Made by a program: the position numbers and the translations under genes
Notes under the pieces: model-generated
Told to the model about the DNA's origin: nothing
Database searches by the model: none
The model's input: only the letters and a program-made list of their open reading frames with translations
Shown: piece after piece, positions 1 to 8,412 of the stretch
Numbering within the stretch: the first letter of the stretch is position 1
Layout: each line of letters opens with the position of its first letter
NCBI RefSeq assembly: GCF_007641255.1
Contig: NZ_CP036259.1
Location: forward strand, 3,598,501 to 3,662,500
Direction of reading: 5' to 3'
Length of the DNA stretch: 64,000 nt
DNA from: Sporomusa termitida
Lineage (GTDB): Bacteria; Bacillota; Negativicutes; Sporomusales; Sporomusaceae

Positions 1-1138
1 CCTTGTCCCGCTGGCCGTCCTGATGCAGCTGGGTCTGGGCGTGCATGTCGGTCGTCCCGACCGCGACCACCGGCGTCCGCCCGTAGTATATTTCCTGACC
101 GGCCCGGTTGGTGCGTTTGCCGAGCGATTCGGCCAGGAGCTGGATATACCATTCGGCCACTGCCTTCAGGTGATCGGCATAGGGCATAAAGACCTCAATA
201 TCCCGCCCGTAGTTGGCTGCCGCCAGGTATTTCAACGCGGCGTTCAGCATGGCCGGGTTGTGCCGGATATCCTCGCTGTGGCAGGCCTCATCCATCGACC
301 GGGCCCCGGCTAAGAAGGCGTCAATATCAAAGCCGGTGCAGGCAGCGGTAATCAGGCCAACCTCGGAGAATACACTGAATCGCCCGCCCACACCATCCGG
401 CACACGGAATACCGGCCAGCCCTGTTCCCGGGCCAGCCGGTGCAGCAGCGTCGCCTGCGGGCCCGCGGCCGGATCGGTGACAGCCACCACCTCGACCGCA
501 ATGGCCGGGGCCGCCTGCTGCAGGGCGTCATAGGCCGCCATAAAGGTTGACATCGTATCCAGGGTTGCGCCTGATTTGGAGATAACCACCAGCGTTACCC
601 GGTACGTCCCGTCACCGGCTCCGGCCTGCCTGGCCTTGCTTTTGGCCTCATCGACAATATGCCCGATCAGTTCAGCCGTCCGGCGGGGATCAATGTTATT
701 GCCGCTAAAATACAGCCGGGGATAGCCGTGCCGCGCCTCCCGGTCCTTGCTGTTCCAGAACTCGCCGCACTGGATATCGAACAACACCTTATTGCCGAGA
801 TAGGAGCCGCCGATGCCAAAGGAGATGACCGCATCCACCCGGTGACGGAGGGACTGGCCGAAGGCTTTGAGCCTGGCAAGGGAGGCCGGGGTGTTGAGGT
901 TGCCCTCCCGGACATAAGGCAGCTGGGTAAACAGCACCTTCTCCGGCTGGCCGTCTTTTGACAGATGCCCGCGCACCTCACCGGTGGCCCGCATCTGCGC
1001 AACCGCCTGGTGAGCCGCCCGGAGGCGGGCCGACAGGGCGGCGATGTCGGCCGGGGAAATCCGGCCGTCGCCATAAAGGTTGGTATAATCGAAGGTAAAA
1101 CCTGATGGTAATGAAATTACGGTTTTAGCATCAGCCAT
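1..1138 (-). CDS. pgi: Glucose-6-phosphate isomerase, C-terminus cut by window edge
   Basis: Interconverts glucose-6-phosphate and fructose-6-phosphate in the cytosol. The first 379 codons are inside the window and stay open to base 2. The translation begins MADAKTVISLPSGFTFDY and contains the family landmarks FGIGGSYLG (sugar/phosphate loop), VISKSG, and GGRFSVFSEVG. The start is the ATG at 1138. It is the last gene of a minus-strand run with the mutase and galU (47-base gap after galU), which fits supply of hexose phosphates for nucleotide sugars. The 3' end lies outside the window, so total length is unknown. Confidence 0.95.
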   Translation of the reverse strand, partial: MADAKTVISLPSGFTFDYTNLYGDGRISPADIAALSARLRAAHQAVAQMRATGEVRGHLSKDGQPEKVLFTQLPYVREGNLNTPASLARLKAFGQSLRHRVDAVISFGIGGSYLGNKVLFDIQCGEFWNSKDREARHGYPRLYFSGNNIDPRRTAELIGHIVDEAKSKARQAGAGDGTYRVTLVVISKSGATLDTMSTFMAAYDALQQAAPAIAVEVVAVTDPAAGPQATLLHRLAREQGWPVFRVPDGVGGRFSVFSEVGLITAACTGFDIDAFLAGARSMDEACHSEDIRHNPAMLNAALKYLAAANYGRDIEVFMPYADHLKAVAEWYIQLLAESLGKRTNRAGQEIYYGRTPVVAVGTTDMHAQTQLHQDGQRDK

Positions 1139-1185
1139 GCATTCATCTCCTCATATCTTCCTGACCCGAAAATACCTGGAACCAT

Positions 1186-2097
1186 TTATTTTTTTTGATT
1201 GGCGGCCGCGTCTTTGCCCAGCTGGCCGACAGTGCGCAGCAGGTAACGCAGAAATTGATCCCGCAGGTCCGGCCGCTTTAAGGCATACTCCACAGTGGCT
1301 TCCAGATACCCCTGCTTATCACCGACATCATAGCGGCGGCCTTCAAATTTGTAGGCATAGACCGGCTTAAAAGCCGCCAGCCGCCGCAGGGCATCGGTCA
1401 GCTGAATCTCATCACCCCGCCCCGGGGGGGTTTCTTCCAGCAGGTAAAAGATCTCCGGCTCAATGATATACCGGCCCAGCACAGCCAGCCGGGAAGGGGC
1501 CTCCTCCACCGACGGCTTTTCGATCAGGTCCACAGCCTTCCAGACATTGTCCTTGATCAGTTCCGGTTTAACAATGCCGTAGCTGGAAACCTTATCTTTC
1601 GGTACCTCCTGTACCCCCAGAATCGACCCCTGGTAGTCGTCATAGGCATCCATCAGCTGCCGGAGGCAGGGGACATTGGCATCAATAATATCGTCCCCTA
1701 AGAGGACGGCAAACGGCTCATTGCCGACAAACTGTTTGGCGCACAGGACGGCGTGGCCCAGCCCCTTGGCTTCTTTTTGCCGTATATAGTGGATTGTCAC
1801 CTCTGACAACTCTTCCACCAGCCCCAGCAGGTCGTATTTTCCCTGGGCCTTGAGGGTCATCTCCAGCTCGAAGTTCCGGTCAAAATGGTCTTCAATGGCC
1901 CGCTTGTTGCGGCCGGTAATGATCAGGATCTCTTCAATCCCGGACTGGATGGCCTCTTCGATAATAAACTGGATGGCCGGTTTATCGACAATCGGCAGCA
2001 TTTCCTTGGGCTGGGCCTTGGTGGCCGGTAAAAACCGGGTGCCAAGGCCGGCCGCCGGGATAATCGCCTTTCTTATTTTTTGGTGAATTTTAGGCAT
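1186..2097 (-). CDS. galU: UTP--glucose-1-phosphate uridylyltransferase
   Basis: Makes UDP-glucose from UTP and glucose-1-phosphate. The protein has 303 residues, the usual length. The nucleotide-binding signature AAGLGTRFLPATKAQPKEML sits at about residues 15-35, with LLGDDIIDA near 133 (metal and base binding) and VDLIEKP near 190 (sugar phosphate contact). The start ATG at 2097 is preceded by GGGAGGAAAGAA on the coding strand. It lies 15 bases after the phosphohexomutase gene and before pgi, so the three probably form one transcript that draws fructose-6-phosphate into UDP-glucose. Confidence 0.95.
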   Translation of the reverse strand: MPKIHQKIRKAIIPAAGLGTRFLPATKAQPKEMLPIVDKPAIQFIIEEAIQSGIEEILIITGRNKRAIEDHFDRNFELEMTLKAQGKYDLLGLVEELSEVTIHYIRQKEAKGLGHAVLCAKQFVGNEPFAVLLGDDIIDANVPCLRQLMDAYDDYQGSILGVQEVPKDKVSSYGIVKPELIKDNVWKAVDLIEKPSVEEAPSRLAVLGRYIIEPEIFYLLEETPPGRGDEIQLTDALRRLAAFKPVYAYKFEGRRYDVGDKQGYLEATVEYALKRPDLRDQFLRYLLRTVGQLGKDAAANQKK

Positions 2098-2112
2098 TTC
2101 TTTCCTCCCTTT

Positions 2113-3474
2113 CTAGGCCCGTATTAGCGCCAGCAATTCCTCAGTTTTGGCGGCCATCAGCTCACGGTCGCACCTGGACTCGACATTCAGCCTGAGCACC
2201 GGCTCGGTGTTGGACATCCGGACATTAAACCGCCACTGTTCATATTCTACACTCAGCCCGTCCACCCGTTCCACCTTCAGCGCCCCCGGCACATATTGTT
2301 CCTCAATCCTGGCGATGACGGCCCTGGCATCGGCCACCGTGTTGTTAATCTCGCCGCTGACCGGATAACACGCCGTTCGTGCGCGCATCAGCTCTGACAG
2401 CGGTTTGCCCTCGCGGCTCATGATCTCCAGCACCAGCAGCCAGGGGATCATGCCGCTGTCGCAATAGGAGAATTCTTTAAAATAGTGATGGGCCGACATT
2501 TCCCCGCCGTAGACGGCATCTTCCCTGCGCATCCTTTCTTTGATAAAGGCATGGCCGCTTTTGGACAGAACGGGAATGCCGCCGGCCTGCTCTACCAGTT
2601 CAACGGTGTTCCAGGTCAGGCGCGGGTCATAGATGATCTTGGCCCCGGCATAACGCCGGAGGAAGGCCTGGGCCAAAAAGCCAACAAGGTAATACCCCTC
2701 AATAAAGTCACCCTGTTCATCAAACAGGAAGCAGCGATCGAAATCACCGTCCCAGGCAATGCCGATGGCGGCGCCGTGCTCGCGCACAACCCTGGCGGTA
2801 GCCTCCCGGTTTTCAATCAGCAAGGGGTTAGGCACACCGTTGGGGAAGCTGCCGTCAGGCTCATGATTAACTTTGATCAGCTCAAACGGCAAAAACGGCT
2901 CCAGGGCGTCAATAACCGCCCCGGCGGCGCCGTTGCCGGCATTAACAACAACCTTCAGCGGTTTGAGGGCCGCCTGCTCAACATACGTCAGGAGATGGGC
3001 CACATAGTCCTGCATAATATTTACATAGATAACCTGACCGGGCACAATATCCTGGCTGACAGGCGGAAACTCACCGGTCACGACCTGTTCCTCAATCTCT
3101 TTCAGCCCGCTGTCGGCGCTGATCGGCCGCGATTCGGCCCGCACCAGCTTCATGCCGTTATAGTCCTTGGGATTATGGCTGGCGGTAATCATAATGCCGC
3201 CGCTCAGCTGAAGGTGAAAGGTGGCAAAATAGATCTGCTCCGTCCCGCACAGGCCGATATCGACAACATCACAGCCGGCTTCAGTCAGACCCCAGACCAG
3301 GGCGTTGCGGAAAGACGGCCCGGAGAGCCTGATGTCATGGCCTACCGCCACCTTGGTGGCTTTAAAAATATCCACATAGGCCCGTCCGATCCGGTAGGCC
3401 ATCTCTTCGTTTAATTCATCAGGCACCCGGCCCCTGATATCATAGGCTTTGAAAGCGTCCCGTTTAATCTCCAT
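2113..3474 (-). CDS. Phosphomannomutase/phosphoglucomutase
   Basis: Alpha-D-phosphohexomutase of 453 residues, moving phosphate between C6 and C1 of mannose or glucose. The phosphoserine loop TASHNP is at residues 97-102 (Ser99). The metal loop DGDFDR is near 240, the sugar-binding GGEMSAHHYF near 325, and the phosphate-binding RMSNTEPVLRL near 420. This domain order is that of the AlgC/ManB group, which usually accepts both sugars. It is the first gene of the run with galU and pgi, while manC (GDP-mannose synthesis) is transcribed the same way 600 bases upstream. Which sugar is preferred cannot be told from sequence. Confidence 0.92.
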   Translation of the reverse strand: MEIKRDAFKAYDIRGRVPDELNEEMAYRIGRAYVDIFKATKVAVGHDIRLSGPSFRNALVWGLTEAGCDVVDIGLCGTEQIYFATFHLQLSGGIMITASHNPKDYNGMKLVRAESRPISADSGLKEIEEQVVTGEFPPVSQDIVPGQVIYVNIMQDYVAHLLTYVEQAALKPLKVVVNAGNGAAGAVIDALEPFLPFELIKVNHEPDGSFPNGVPNPLLIENREATARVVREHGAAIGIAWDGDFDRCFLFDEQGDFIEGYYLVGFLAQAFLRRYAGAKIIYDPRLTWNTVELVEQAGGIPVLSKSGHAFIKERMRREDAVYGGEMSAHHYFKEFSYCDSGMIPWLLVLEIMSREGKPLSELMRARTACYPVSGEINNTVADARAVIARIEEQYVPGALKVERVDGLSVEYEQWRFNVRMSNTEPVLRLNVESRCDRELMAAKTEELLALIRA

Positions 3475-3609
3475 ACATTCACGCTCCTTTTTTCCAACTA
3501 TATACTATATACTACATCTGCAAAAAATATTCCTTTATAGGCAGATGTTGCCAGAAATATTTTCAGGCCGGACTGACCTGGCCGGCACTTTTCCGCTGCA
3601 AATAGCTGC

Positions 3610-3638
3610 TTGTCTATCGGGCCGATAGGGGTTAGAAT
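3610..3638 (+). promoter_or_regulatory. Sigma-70 type promoter of the coiled-coil gene
   Basis: TTGTCT at 3610-3615 and TAGAAT at 3633-3638 with a 17-base spacer. The -10 element matches five of six consensus bases and the -35 four of six. It lies 43 bases ahead of the plus-strand ATG at 3682. Confidence 0.55.
3614..3628. promoter_or_regulatory. Candidate operator in promoter spacer
   Basis: CTATCGG-G-CCGATAG is a perfect 7-base inverted repeat around one central base. It overlaps the end of the -35 element and most of the spacer of the promoter at 3610-3638, where a bound repressor or spacer-twisting activator would act. No regulator gene lies next to it, so the binding protein is unknown. 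Confidence 0.35.
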
Positions 3639-3681
3639 AATAGTAAGGGACAAAATACGGGGAGATGAGGTGAAAAGCAAC

Positions 3682-4032
3682 ATGGAGACAAAGGAACAGC
3701 TCAATCAGCTGCAGACCATGATGGAGCAGCTGGTTAAAATGGTCGGACACAACAATGCTGTAACCGAGGAGCTTGTCGGCCGGATGGACAGAATGGAAGA
3801 AAAAGTCGACAGGCTGGATGCCCGGATAGGTATGGTCGAAACTCGGGTGGGCGCTCTCGAAGCCCAAACGGCGAGTGGCTTTGCCGATGTCGTCCAGATG
3901 GTTACGGTCCTGGGTCAGAAGGTTGACAAAATGGACGCCGCCCAGCTCCTGCACGGAGAAATGGTGCGCAAGCTGGCCGCCGACTATGCCCAGCATGAAG
4001 CGGAAATTTTGCTGCTGAAACGGGCCAGGTGA
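3682..4032 (+). CDS. Small coiled-coil protein of unknown function
   Basis: 116 residues from METKEQLNQL, with no signal peptide or membrane segment. Heptad patterns run through most of the chain (for example LVGRMDRMEEKVDRLDARIG and VETRVGALEAQ), so it is probably a long parallel or antiparallel helical bundle. The ATG at 3682 is chosen because GAGGTGA ends 8 bases ahead; an in-frame GTG at 3670 with GGGGAG upstream is an alternative. It stands alone between two minus-strand operons and has its own promoter and a shared terminator. I do not recognise a family. Confidence 0.75.
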   Translation: METKEQLNQLQTMMEQLVKMVGHNNAVTEELVGRMDRMEEKVDRLDARIGMVETRVGALEAQTASGFADVVQMVTVLGQKVDKMDAAQLLHGEMVRKLAADYAQHEAEILLLKRAR

Positions 4033-4070
4033 TTACGGCAAAAGAACCGGCTCCTATAATACGATGGCAC

Positions 4071-4106
4071 AAAAACTCCTGTCAGCTAAAGCTGTCAGGA
4101 GTTTTT
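4071..4106. terminator. Bidirectional terminator
   Basis: Stem AAAAACTCCTGTCAGC / GCTGTCAGGAGTTTTT with a TAAA loop and one T:T mismatch. It has T runs on both strands and lies between the convergent coiled-coil gene (+) and manC (-). Confidence 0.85.
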
Positions 4107-4110
4107 GCAG

Positions 4111-5493
4111 TTAAGCCCGCCCGTACACATCGTCAAAGCGGACGATATCATCTTCACCCAGATAACTGCCGTTCTGGACCTCAATAATCTCCAGCGGCAG
4201 CTTGCCCGGATTGGCCAGGCGGTGCTTGGTGGAAACCGGGATATAGACGCTCTCATTGACATGGACCATTTGTTCCTGCTCACCGATCGTTACCTTGGCC
4301 GTGCCGCCAATGACAATCCAGTGTTCGCTGCGGTGATAGTGGAGCTGCAGGCTCAGCTGCTGACCGGGGGTTACTACTATTTTCTTCATTTTGTAGCCGG
4401 GCCCTTCGCCGAGGACCGTATAACTGCCCCAGGGGCGGTACATGGTCGTATGCTCATCGACCTCCCGCCGCCCCCGGGCTTTGAGCTCGGCCACCACATC
4501 CTTAACCTTCTGGGACTCGCCCCGTTTGGCGACAACGATGACATCATCGGTCTCTACCACCAGCACATCCTCCAGGCCGATGCCGGCAATCAGCCGGTTG
4601 CGCCCCAGCATCAGCGTCTTGCTGCAGTCGATCGGCAGGCAATCGCCGTTCAGGGCGTTGCCGGCCTCATCTTTGTCCAGCACATCATAGATGGCATCCC
4701 AGGAGCCGATATCATTCCAGTAGGCGGTCAGGGGCGCCATAACTACCCGAGCCGACTTCTCGGCCACCGCATAGTCAATGGAGATGTTGGGCATGGTGGC
4801 AAACTTGTCGACAACCGCCGGCAGCGGGGCCGACGCCAGCTGATATATGGCCGGCGCATACCGGCTGAACTCTTCCATAATGCAGCCGGCGGTAAAGGCA
4901 AACATCCCTGAATTCCAATAGTAGTTGCCTGCTGTCAGATAGGCTGCCGCCGTATCCTTATCCGGTTTCTCCCGGAAGGAAACAACCTCATACCCGGGAC
5001 CGCAGCTGGCGCCGGCCTGGATATAGCCATAACCGGTTTCCGGCTTATCCGGTTTGATGCCAAAGGTCACAAGCTTAGCCAGCGCCGCCAGTTCCACGGC
5101 CTGACGCACATTCCGGGCAAAAGTCTCGGCCGGATGAATGATATGGTCGGCGGGGGTGACAAACAGGATATCATCGCTGGCGCTGTGGAGTTCATCCAGA
5201 CAAAAGCGGACAGCCAGAGCAATGGCCGGGGCCGTATTCCTGGCCACCGGCTCCAGCAGGATATGGGCCGCACCGGCGCCGCAGGCTGCCAGTTCGGTTT
5301 TTACGTGATGCATATATTCCTGATTGGTTACAACCACAATATCTGCGGCTTTGACCAGTGGTAAAAACCGTTTTACCGTTTGTGTGAGCAGCGAATCAGT
5401 GTTGCCAAGCTTTAAAAACTGTTTAGGCAGGCAGGTCCGTGATAACGGAAACAGGCGTGTACCGCCGCCACCGGCCAGTATGATGAGTTTCAT
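4111..5493 (-). CDS. manC: Mannose-1-phosphate guanylyltransferase / mannose-6-phosphate isomerase
   Basis: Bifunctional type II enzyme of 460 residues that makes GDP-mannose and can isomerise fructose-6-phosphate to mannose-6-phosphate. The N-terminal nucleotidyltransferase signature GGGGTRLFPLSRTCLPKQFL is at residues 8-27 and FREKPD near 174. The C-terminal cupin has QLHYHRSEHW near 385 and VYIPVSTKHRL near 425, the metal ligands of the isomerase half. The ATG at 5493 follows AGGGGAG. GDP-mannose made here is the substrate of gmd and fcl 4-5 kb away, which suggests GDP-fucose as an end product. Confidence 0.94.
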   Translation of the reverse strand: MKLIILAGGGGTRLFPLSRTCLPKQFLKLGNTDSLLTQTVKRFLPLVKAADIVVVTNQEYMHHVKTELAACGAGAAHILLEPVARNTAPAIALAVRFCLDELHSASDDILFVTPADHIIHPAETFARNVRQAVELAALAKLVTFGIKPDKPETGYGYIQAGASCGPGYEVVSFREKPDKDTAAAYLTAGNYYWNSGMFAFTAGCIMEEFSRYAPAIYQLASAPLPAVVDKFATMPNISIDYAVAEKSARVVMAPLTAYWNDIGSWDAIYDVLDKDEAGNALNGDCLPIDCSKTLMLGRNRLIAGIGLEDVLVVETDDVIVVAKRGESQKVKDVVAELKARGRREVDEHTTMYRPWGSYTVLGEGPGYKMKKIVVTPGQQLSLQLHYHRSEHWIVIGGTAKVTIGEQEQMVHVNESVYIPVSTKHRLANPGKLPLEIIEVQNGSYLGEDDIVRFDDVYGRA

Positions 5494-5600
5494 ATGATTA
5501 CTCCCCTAATTGAAAAAATCTATCCTTACTAGTATATCATATTATAATAAGAAGGAAATCTCCAGAATAATCGTTTATTCCTGATAGTTTTTTGTACATC

Positions 5601-5629
5601 TTGTTTGCTGTGTCAAAATCAGGTAGTAT
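5601..5629 (+). promoter_or_regulatory. Candidate promoter of the membrane protein/phosphotransferase pair
   Basis: TTGTTT at 5601-5606 and TAGTAT at 5624-5629, 17 bases apart, each four of six consensus bases, about 50 bases ahead of the ATG at 5681. The surrounding DNA is AT-rich, so chance matches are likely. Confidence 0.4.
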
Positions 5630-5680
5630 ATTATTATATTTAATAATGTCTTAATATGATGCTTGGTGGGAGGAACTCAG

Positions 5681-6331
5681 ATGATACAATCGAAAAAACG
5701 GATTTTATGGGAAATAACTCCTGCAACCGCTCTTAGCTTGGCTGTAATGCTATTTGCTGTCTGCTTTGGATGGCTGTTGCCGCCTGAATATGGGCAGGAA
5801 AACGGCGCTGTGGAAAATCTGCAGATTTTGGTGTTAAGCCTGGCGGCGGGTATTGCCTTTAGTGTCTGCTTTACCCTCCAATTAAGGCAACAACGACGCA
5901 AGCTGTATGCACTGTCTGGTGTATTCCTGCTGCTGGCCATTGCCCGTGAGCTAAGCTGGGGGCGGGTCTTTTACATGGACAATGCCGGAAATATTCCGCC
6001 GCTGAAAGCACTCTGGTACGGCCCTGCTGTTTATCCGGTGGTAGCGATACTGATAACCGGCGTTTTGATCTATTTCTTTACCTCTGGATTACACAAAGAA
6101 TTAATTTCCTGGTTAAAAAAAGATAACCTACCGCTGCTGGACCTGGTTTTTATGATTACAGGTATACTTGCGGCCGATTTTATTGAACACCATACCGCAG
6201 GCTTATTAGGCAACAGAACCGTAGTGTTTGAGGAGCTGTTTGAATTAGCGGCCTATTGCTCAGTTCTTGCCTTTATGGTTAATATTGTATTTAATAGTAA
6301 GTTTCATTCCACTGGGGCTCCCAAGCCTTAA
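5681..6331 (+). CDS. Polytopic inner-membrane protein, unknown function
   Basis: 216 residues from MIQSKKRILW. Five to six hydrophobic stretches are visible, at about residues 10-32, 43-62, 70-88, 111-132, 142-162 and 180-200, with short charged loops between them and no catalytic motif I recognise. Polar residues inside the membrane part (RELSWGR near 86 and ADFIEHH near 160) could form a site. The ATG at 5681 is preferred over an earlier TTG because GGGAGGAA lies 7 bases ahead. It is 29 bases upstream of, and probably co-transcribed with, the phosphotransferase gene, so a role in envelope decoration is possible. Confidence 0.8.
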   Translation: MIQSKKRILWEITPATALSLAVMLFAVCFGWLLPPEYGQENGAVENLQILVLSLAAGIAFSVCFTLQLRQQRRKLYALSGVFLLLAIARELSWGRVFYMDNAGNIPPLKALWYGPAVYPVVAILITGVLIYFFTSGLHKELISWLKKDNLPLLDLVFMITGILAADFIEHHTAGLLGNRTVVFEELFELAAYCSVLAFMVNIVFNSKFHSTGAPKP

Positions 6332-6360
6332 TTTCACATTGTGAAAGGTCTGATTACCAT

Positions 6361-8343
6361 ATGTCCAGATGGGAAATTGTATTTAGACAGCTTCAAAAAG
6401 ATTTGAAGCTATATATCTTTATTCTGGCTGTCTTTTGCCTCTACCGTGTTGCTTTTATTCTTTATCTTAGCAAATATATCGGTCCGACAACGGATTTTCA
6501 TGATATCAGCCTTGCCCTTTTTTACGGATTACGTATCAGTTTAAAGAGTACCGGCATTGTAGTCCTGTTCTCATTTCTTTTTTCCACATTGCTGGCAGTC
6601 ATCTTCAAAAATGATAAATTTGACAAACCCAGAACCATATTAGGTTATAGTTATATATTTATTCTAACGCTGTTGTTCCATATCCGAATTCCGTATTACG
6701 AAGTATTTCATGCAGCTTTTAATCAATTTCTTTTTAATATCTTTAGAGATGACACTGTTGCTCTGCTGGTTACAGTTATACATGAATACAATTTGCCTCT
6801 CCGTTTTTTGTCTATTTTTGGCATCACACTAATTCTTTGCAGAATATTAAGAGCAGTCCTTCATACCAGGACTTTTACCCTGCCATACCTGCCCCATCGT
6901 GTGGGGTTAATTGCTTTTAAACTGTCATTAATCACAGGTATTGCCGCTTTTATGGTTTTCACCCGGTTTGGCGGCAGTTTAACCTATGCCAACTCCGTAC
7001 ACTGGGAAAATGCTGAAGTCAGCAAAGATCCGTTTCTCAATGAAGCGATCTTAGATGATATTCAGGCCCTCTACCGCGCTTATGCAGCTCATGAAGCACT
7101 AAAGAAGGCGGCCTCATTAAATATTTCACCCGAGCAGGTAAGAAAATATGGCACTCAGTTAACCGGAAAAACAATCAGCCCTGCTAATGTTGATGAGTAT
7201 TTCCGGCAGGAAGCGCAAGGAGCAAGAATCCCCAAACCTTCCCATATCTTTTTGATTATCGGCGAAAGCTATGCCCAATGGCCCCTCCTGCCGGAGTTCA
7301 GTAGTCTGAATATCGCCAGTGGCATGAAAAGCATCCTTTCTAAGGATAACGCAGTGCAGGTAAAACCATTTTTACCGACAGGCGCCGGTACAATGGCCGG
7401 GATTAACGGCATTGTGACAGGTTTTCCGGAGGAAAACCTGTATCCGAATTATCAACCCGAATCCTATATAAGTGTTTACGCCACTGGCATTGCCGCGCAA
7501 ATGAAACAGTTGGGCTATAGAACCAGGTTTTGGTATGCCGGTTTTTCATCGTGGCAGCAAATTGAAACCTTTACCCGTGCCCAGGGGTTCGATGAGTTTT
7601 ATTCCTGCGGTGATTTCCCCTATGCAGCCGGCAATGCCTGGGGTAGTGAAGATAAATATTTTTATGAAGGCATCAATACGCTGTTCAATGATACACAGCC
7701 TAGTTTTAATGTCCTGCTGACAAGTGCAAATCATCCACCCTATACGGTAGATATTGAGGCCGAAGGGTTTAGTGAGGCAATCGTTTCCGCTGGTTTAAGC
7801 GGTTCAGCGAAAGCTGATAAAGAACTGATTACCAAGTTGGGCCATTTCTGGTATGCCGACAAATATCTGGTGAAATTTATTGCCGATATGAGCCAGCGCT
7901 TTCCGCAGAGTCTGTTTGTCGTGACCGGCGACCATGCCGACAGACTGAACATAACTCCCAACCCGACTTTGTTTGAGCGTTATGCGGTTCCTTTTATCAT
8001 GTATGGACCAGGTATACACAAGAATATGTTTGATGCTCAGGTAGCCGGCTCGCATCTCAACATCGGACCAACGCTGATTGAACTTATTGCCCCTCAGGGG
8101 TTCGTTTATCATTCGATGGCTAAAAGCCTGACAGCCGGTGATCGCTTTGGCTTTAATTTGGCTTTCTGGATCTCCGACAACGCCATTGGCGTGATCGGCA
8201 CCAAAACGGTCGAGGCCCTTACTGTTATTGACCGCCAGCCAGGAACTATGCCTAACGATTTTGCCGGACAAATACAAGCGGTTACGGCCATGCGTGGCCT
8301 AGCCTGGTGGCGAATGACTACCGGGGGAAATATCGCTAATTGA
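6361..8343 (+). CDS. LtaS/EptA-like membrane sulfatase-fold phosphotransferase
   Basis: 660 residues. About five N-terminal membrane segments (up to about residue 210) are followed by an extracytoplasmic alkaline-phosphatase-fold domain. Metal and nucleophile landmarks are FLIIGESYAQW near 296 (Glu ligand), a Thr in the GAGTMAGING loop near 343, and VVTGDHADR near 521 (Asp-His pair). This is the layout of lipoteichoic acid synthase, OpgB/MdoB and lipid A phosphoethanolamine transferases. In an LPS-bearing cell, transfer of phosphoglycerol or phosphoethanolamine to a surface glycan or lipid A is more likely than teichoic acid polymerisation, but that is inference. Confidence 0.85.
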   Translation: MSRWEIVFRQLQKDLKLYIFILAVFCLYRVAFILYLSKYIGPTTDFHDISLALFYGLRISLKSTGIVVLFSFLFSTLLAVIFKNDKFDKPRTILGYSYIFILTLLFHIRIPYYEVFHAAFNQFLFNIFRDDTVALLVTVIHEYNLPLRFLSIFGITLILCRILRAVLHTRTFTLPYLPHRVGLIAFKLSLITGIAAFMVFTRFGGSLTYANSVHWENAEVSKDPFLNEAILDDIQALYRAYAAHEALKKAASLNISPEQVRKYGTQLTGKTISPANVDEYFRQEAQGARIPKPSHIFLIIGESYAQWPLLPEFSSLNIASGMKSILSKDNAVQVKPFLPTGAGTMAGINGIVTGFPEENLYPNYQPESYISVYATGIAAQMKQLGYRTRFWYAGFSSWQQIETFTRAQGFDEFYSCGDFPYAAGNAWGSEDKYFYEGINTLFNDTQPSFNVLLTSANHPPYTVDIEAEGFSEAIVSAGLSGSAKADKELITKLGHFWYADKYLVKFIADMSQRFPQSLFVVTGDHADRLNITPNPTLFERYAVPFIMYGPGIHKNMFDAQVAGSHLNIGPTLIELIAPQGFVYHSMAKSLTAGDRFGFNLAFWISDNAIGVIGTKTVEALTVIDRQPGTMPNDFAGQIQAVTAMRGLAWWRMTTGGNIAN

Positions 8344-8382
8344 AAAAGGCACTGCTGCCCTTACGGATAGCAGTGCTTTTTT
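8343..8382. terminator. Bidirectional terminator
   Basis: Stem GCACTGCT (8349-8356) / AGCAGTGC (8369-8376) with AAAAA before and TTTTTT after. It serves the plus-strand phosphotransferase gene and the convergent minus-strand fcl. Confidence 0.85.
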
Positions 8383-8412
8383 GCTCCTCAGTTGGTCTCA
8401 GATACAAAAGAC

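Noticed and set aside
2485-3414. 309-codon plus-strand ORF opposite the phosphohexomutase
   Set aside because: Antisense shadow; the minus strand carries TASHNP and DGDFDR motifs of a well-known enzyme.
3535-3996. 153-codon minus-strand ORF opposite the coiled-coil gene
   Set aside because: Shadow of the plus-strand gene; no SD and no protein-like composition, while the plus strand has promoter, SD, heptads and terminator.
5494-5560. TATAAT upstream of manC as a full promoter
   Set aside because: The -10 is exact but no acceptable -35 at 16-18 bases; in AT-rich DNA this is likely by chance, although manC must have a promoter near here.
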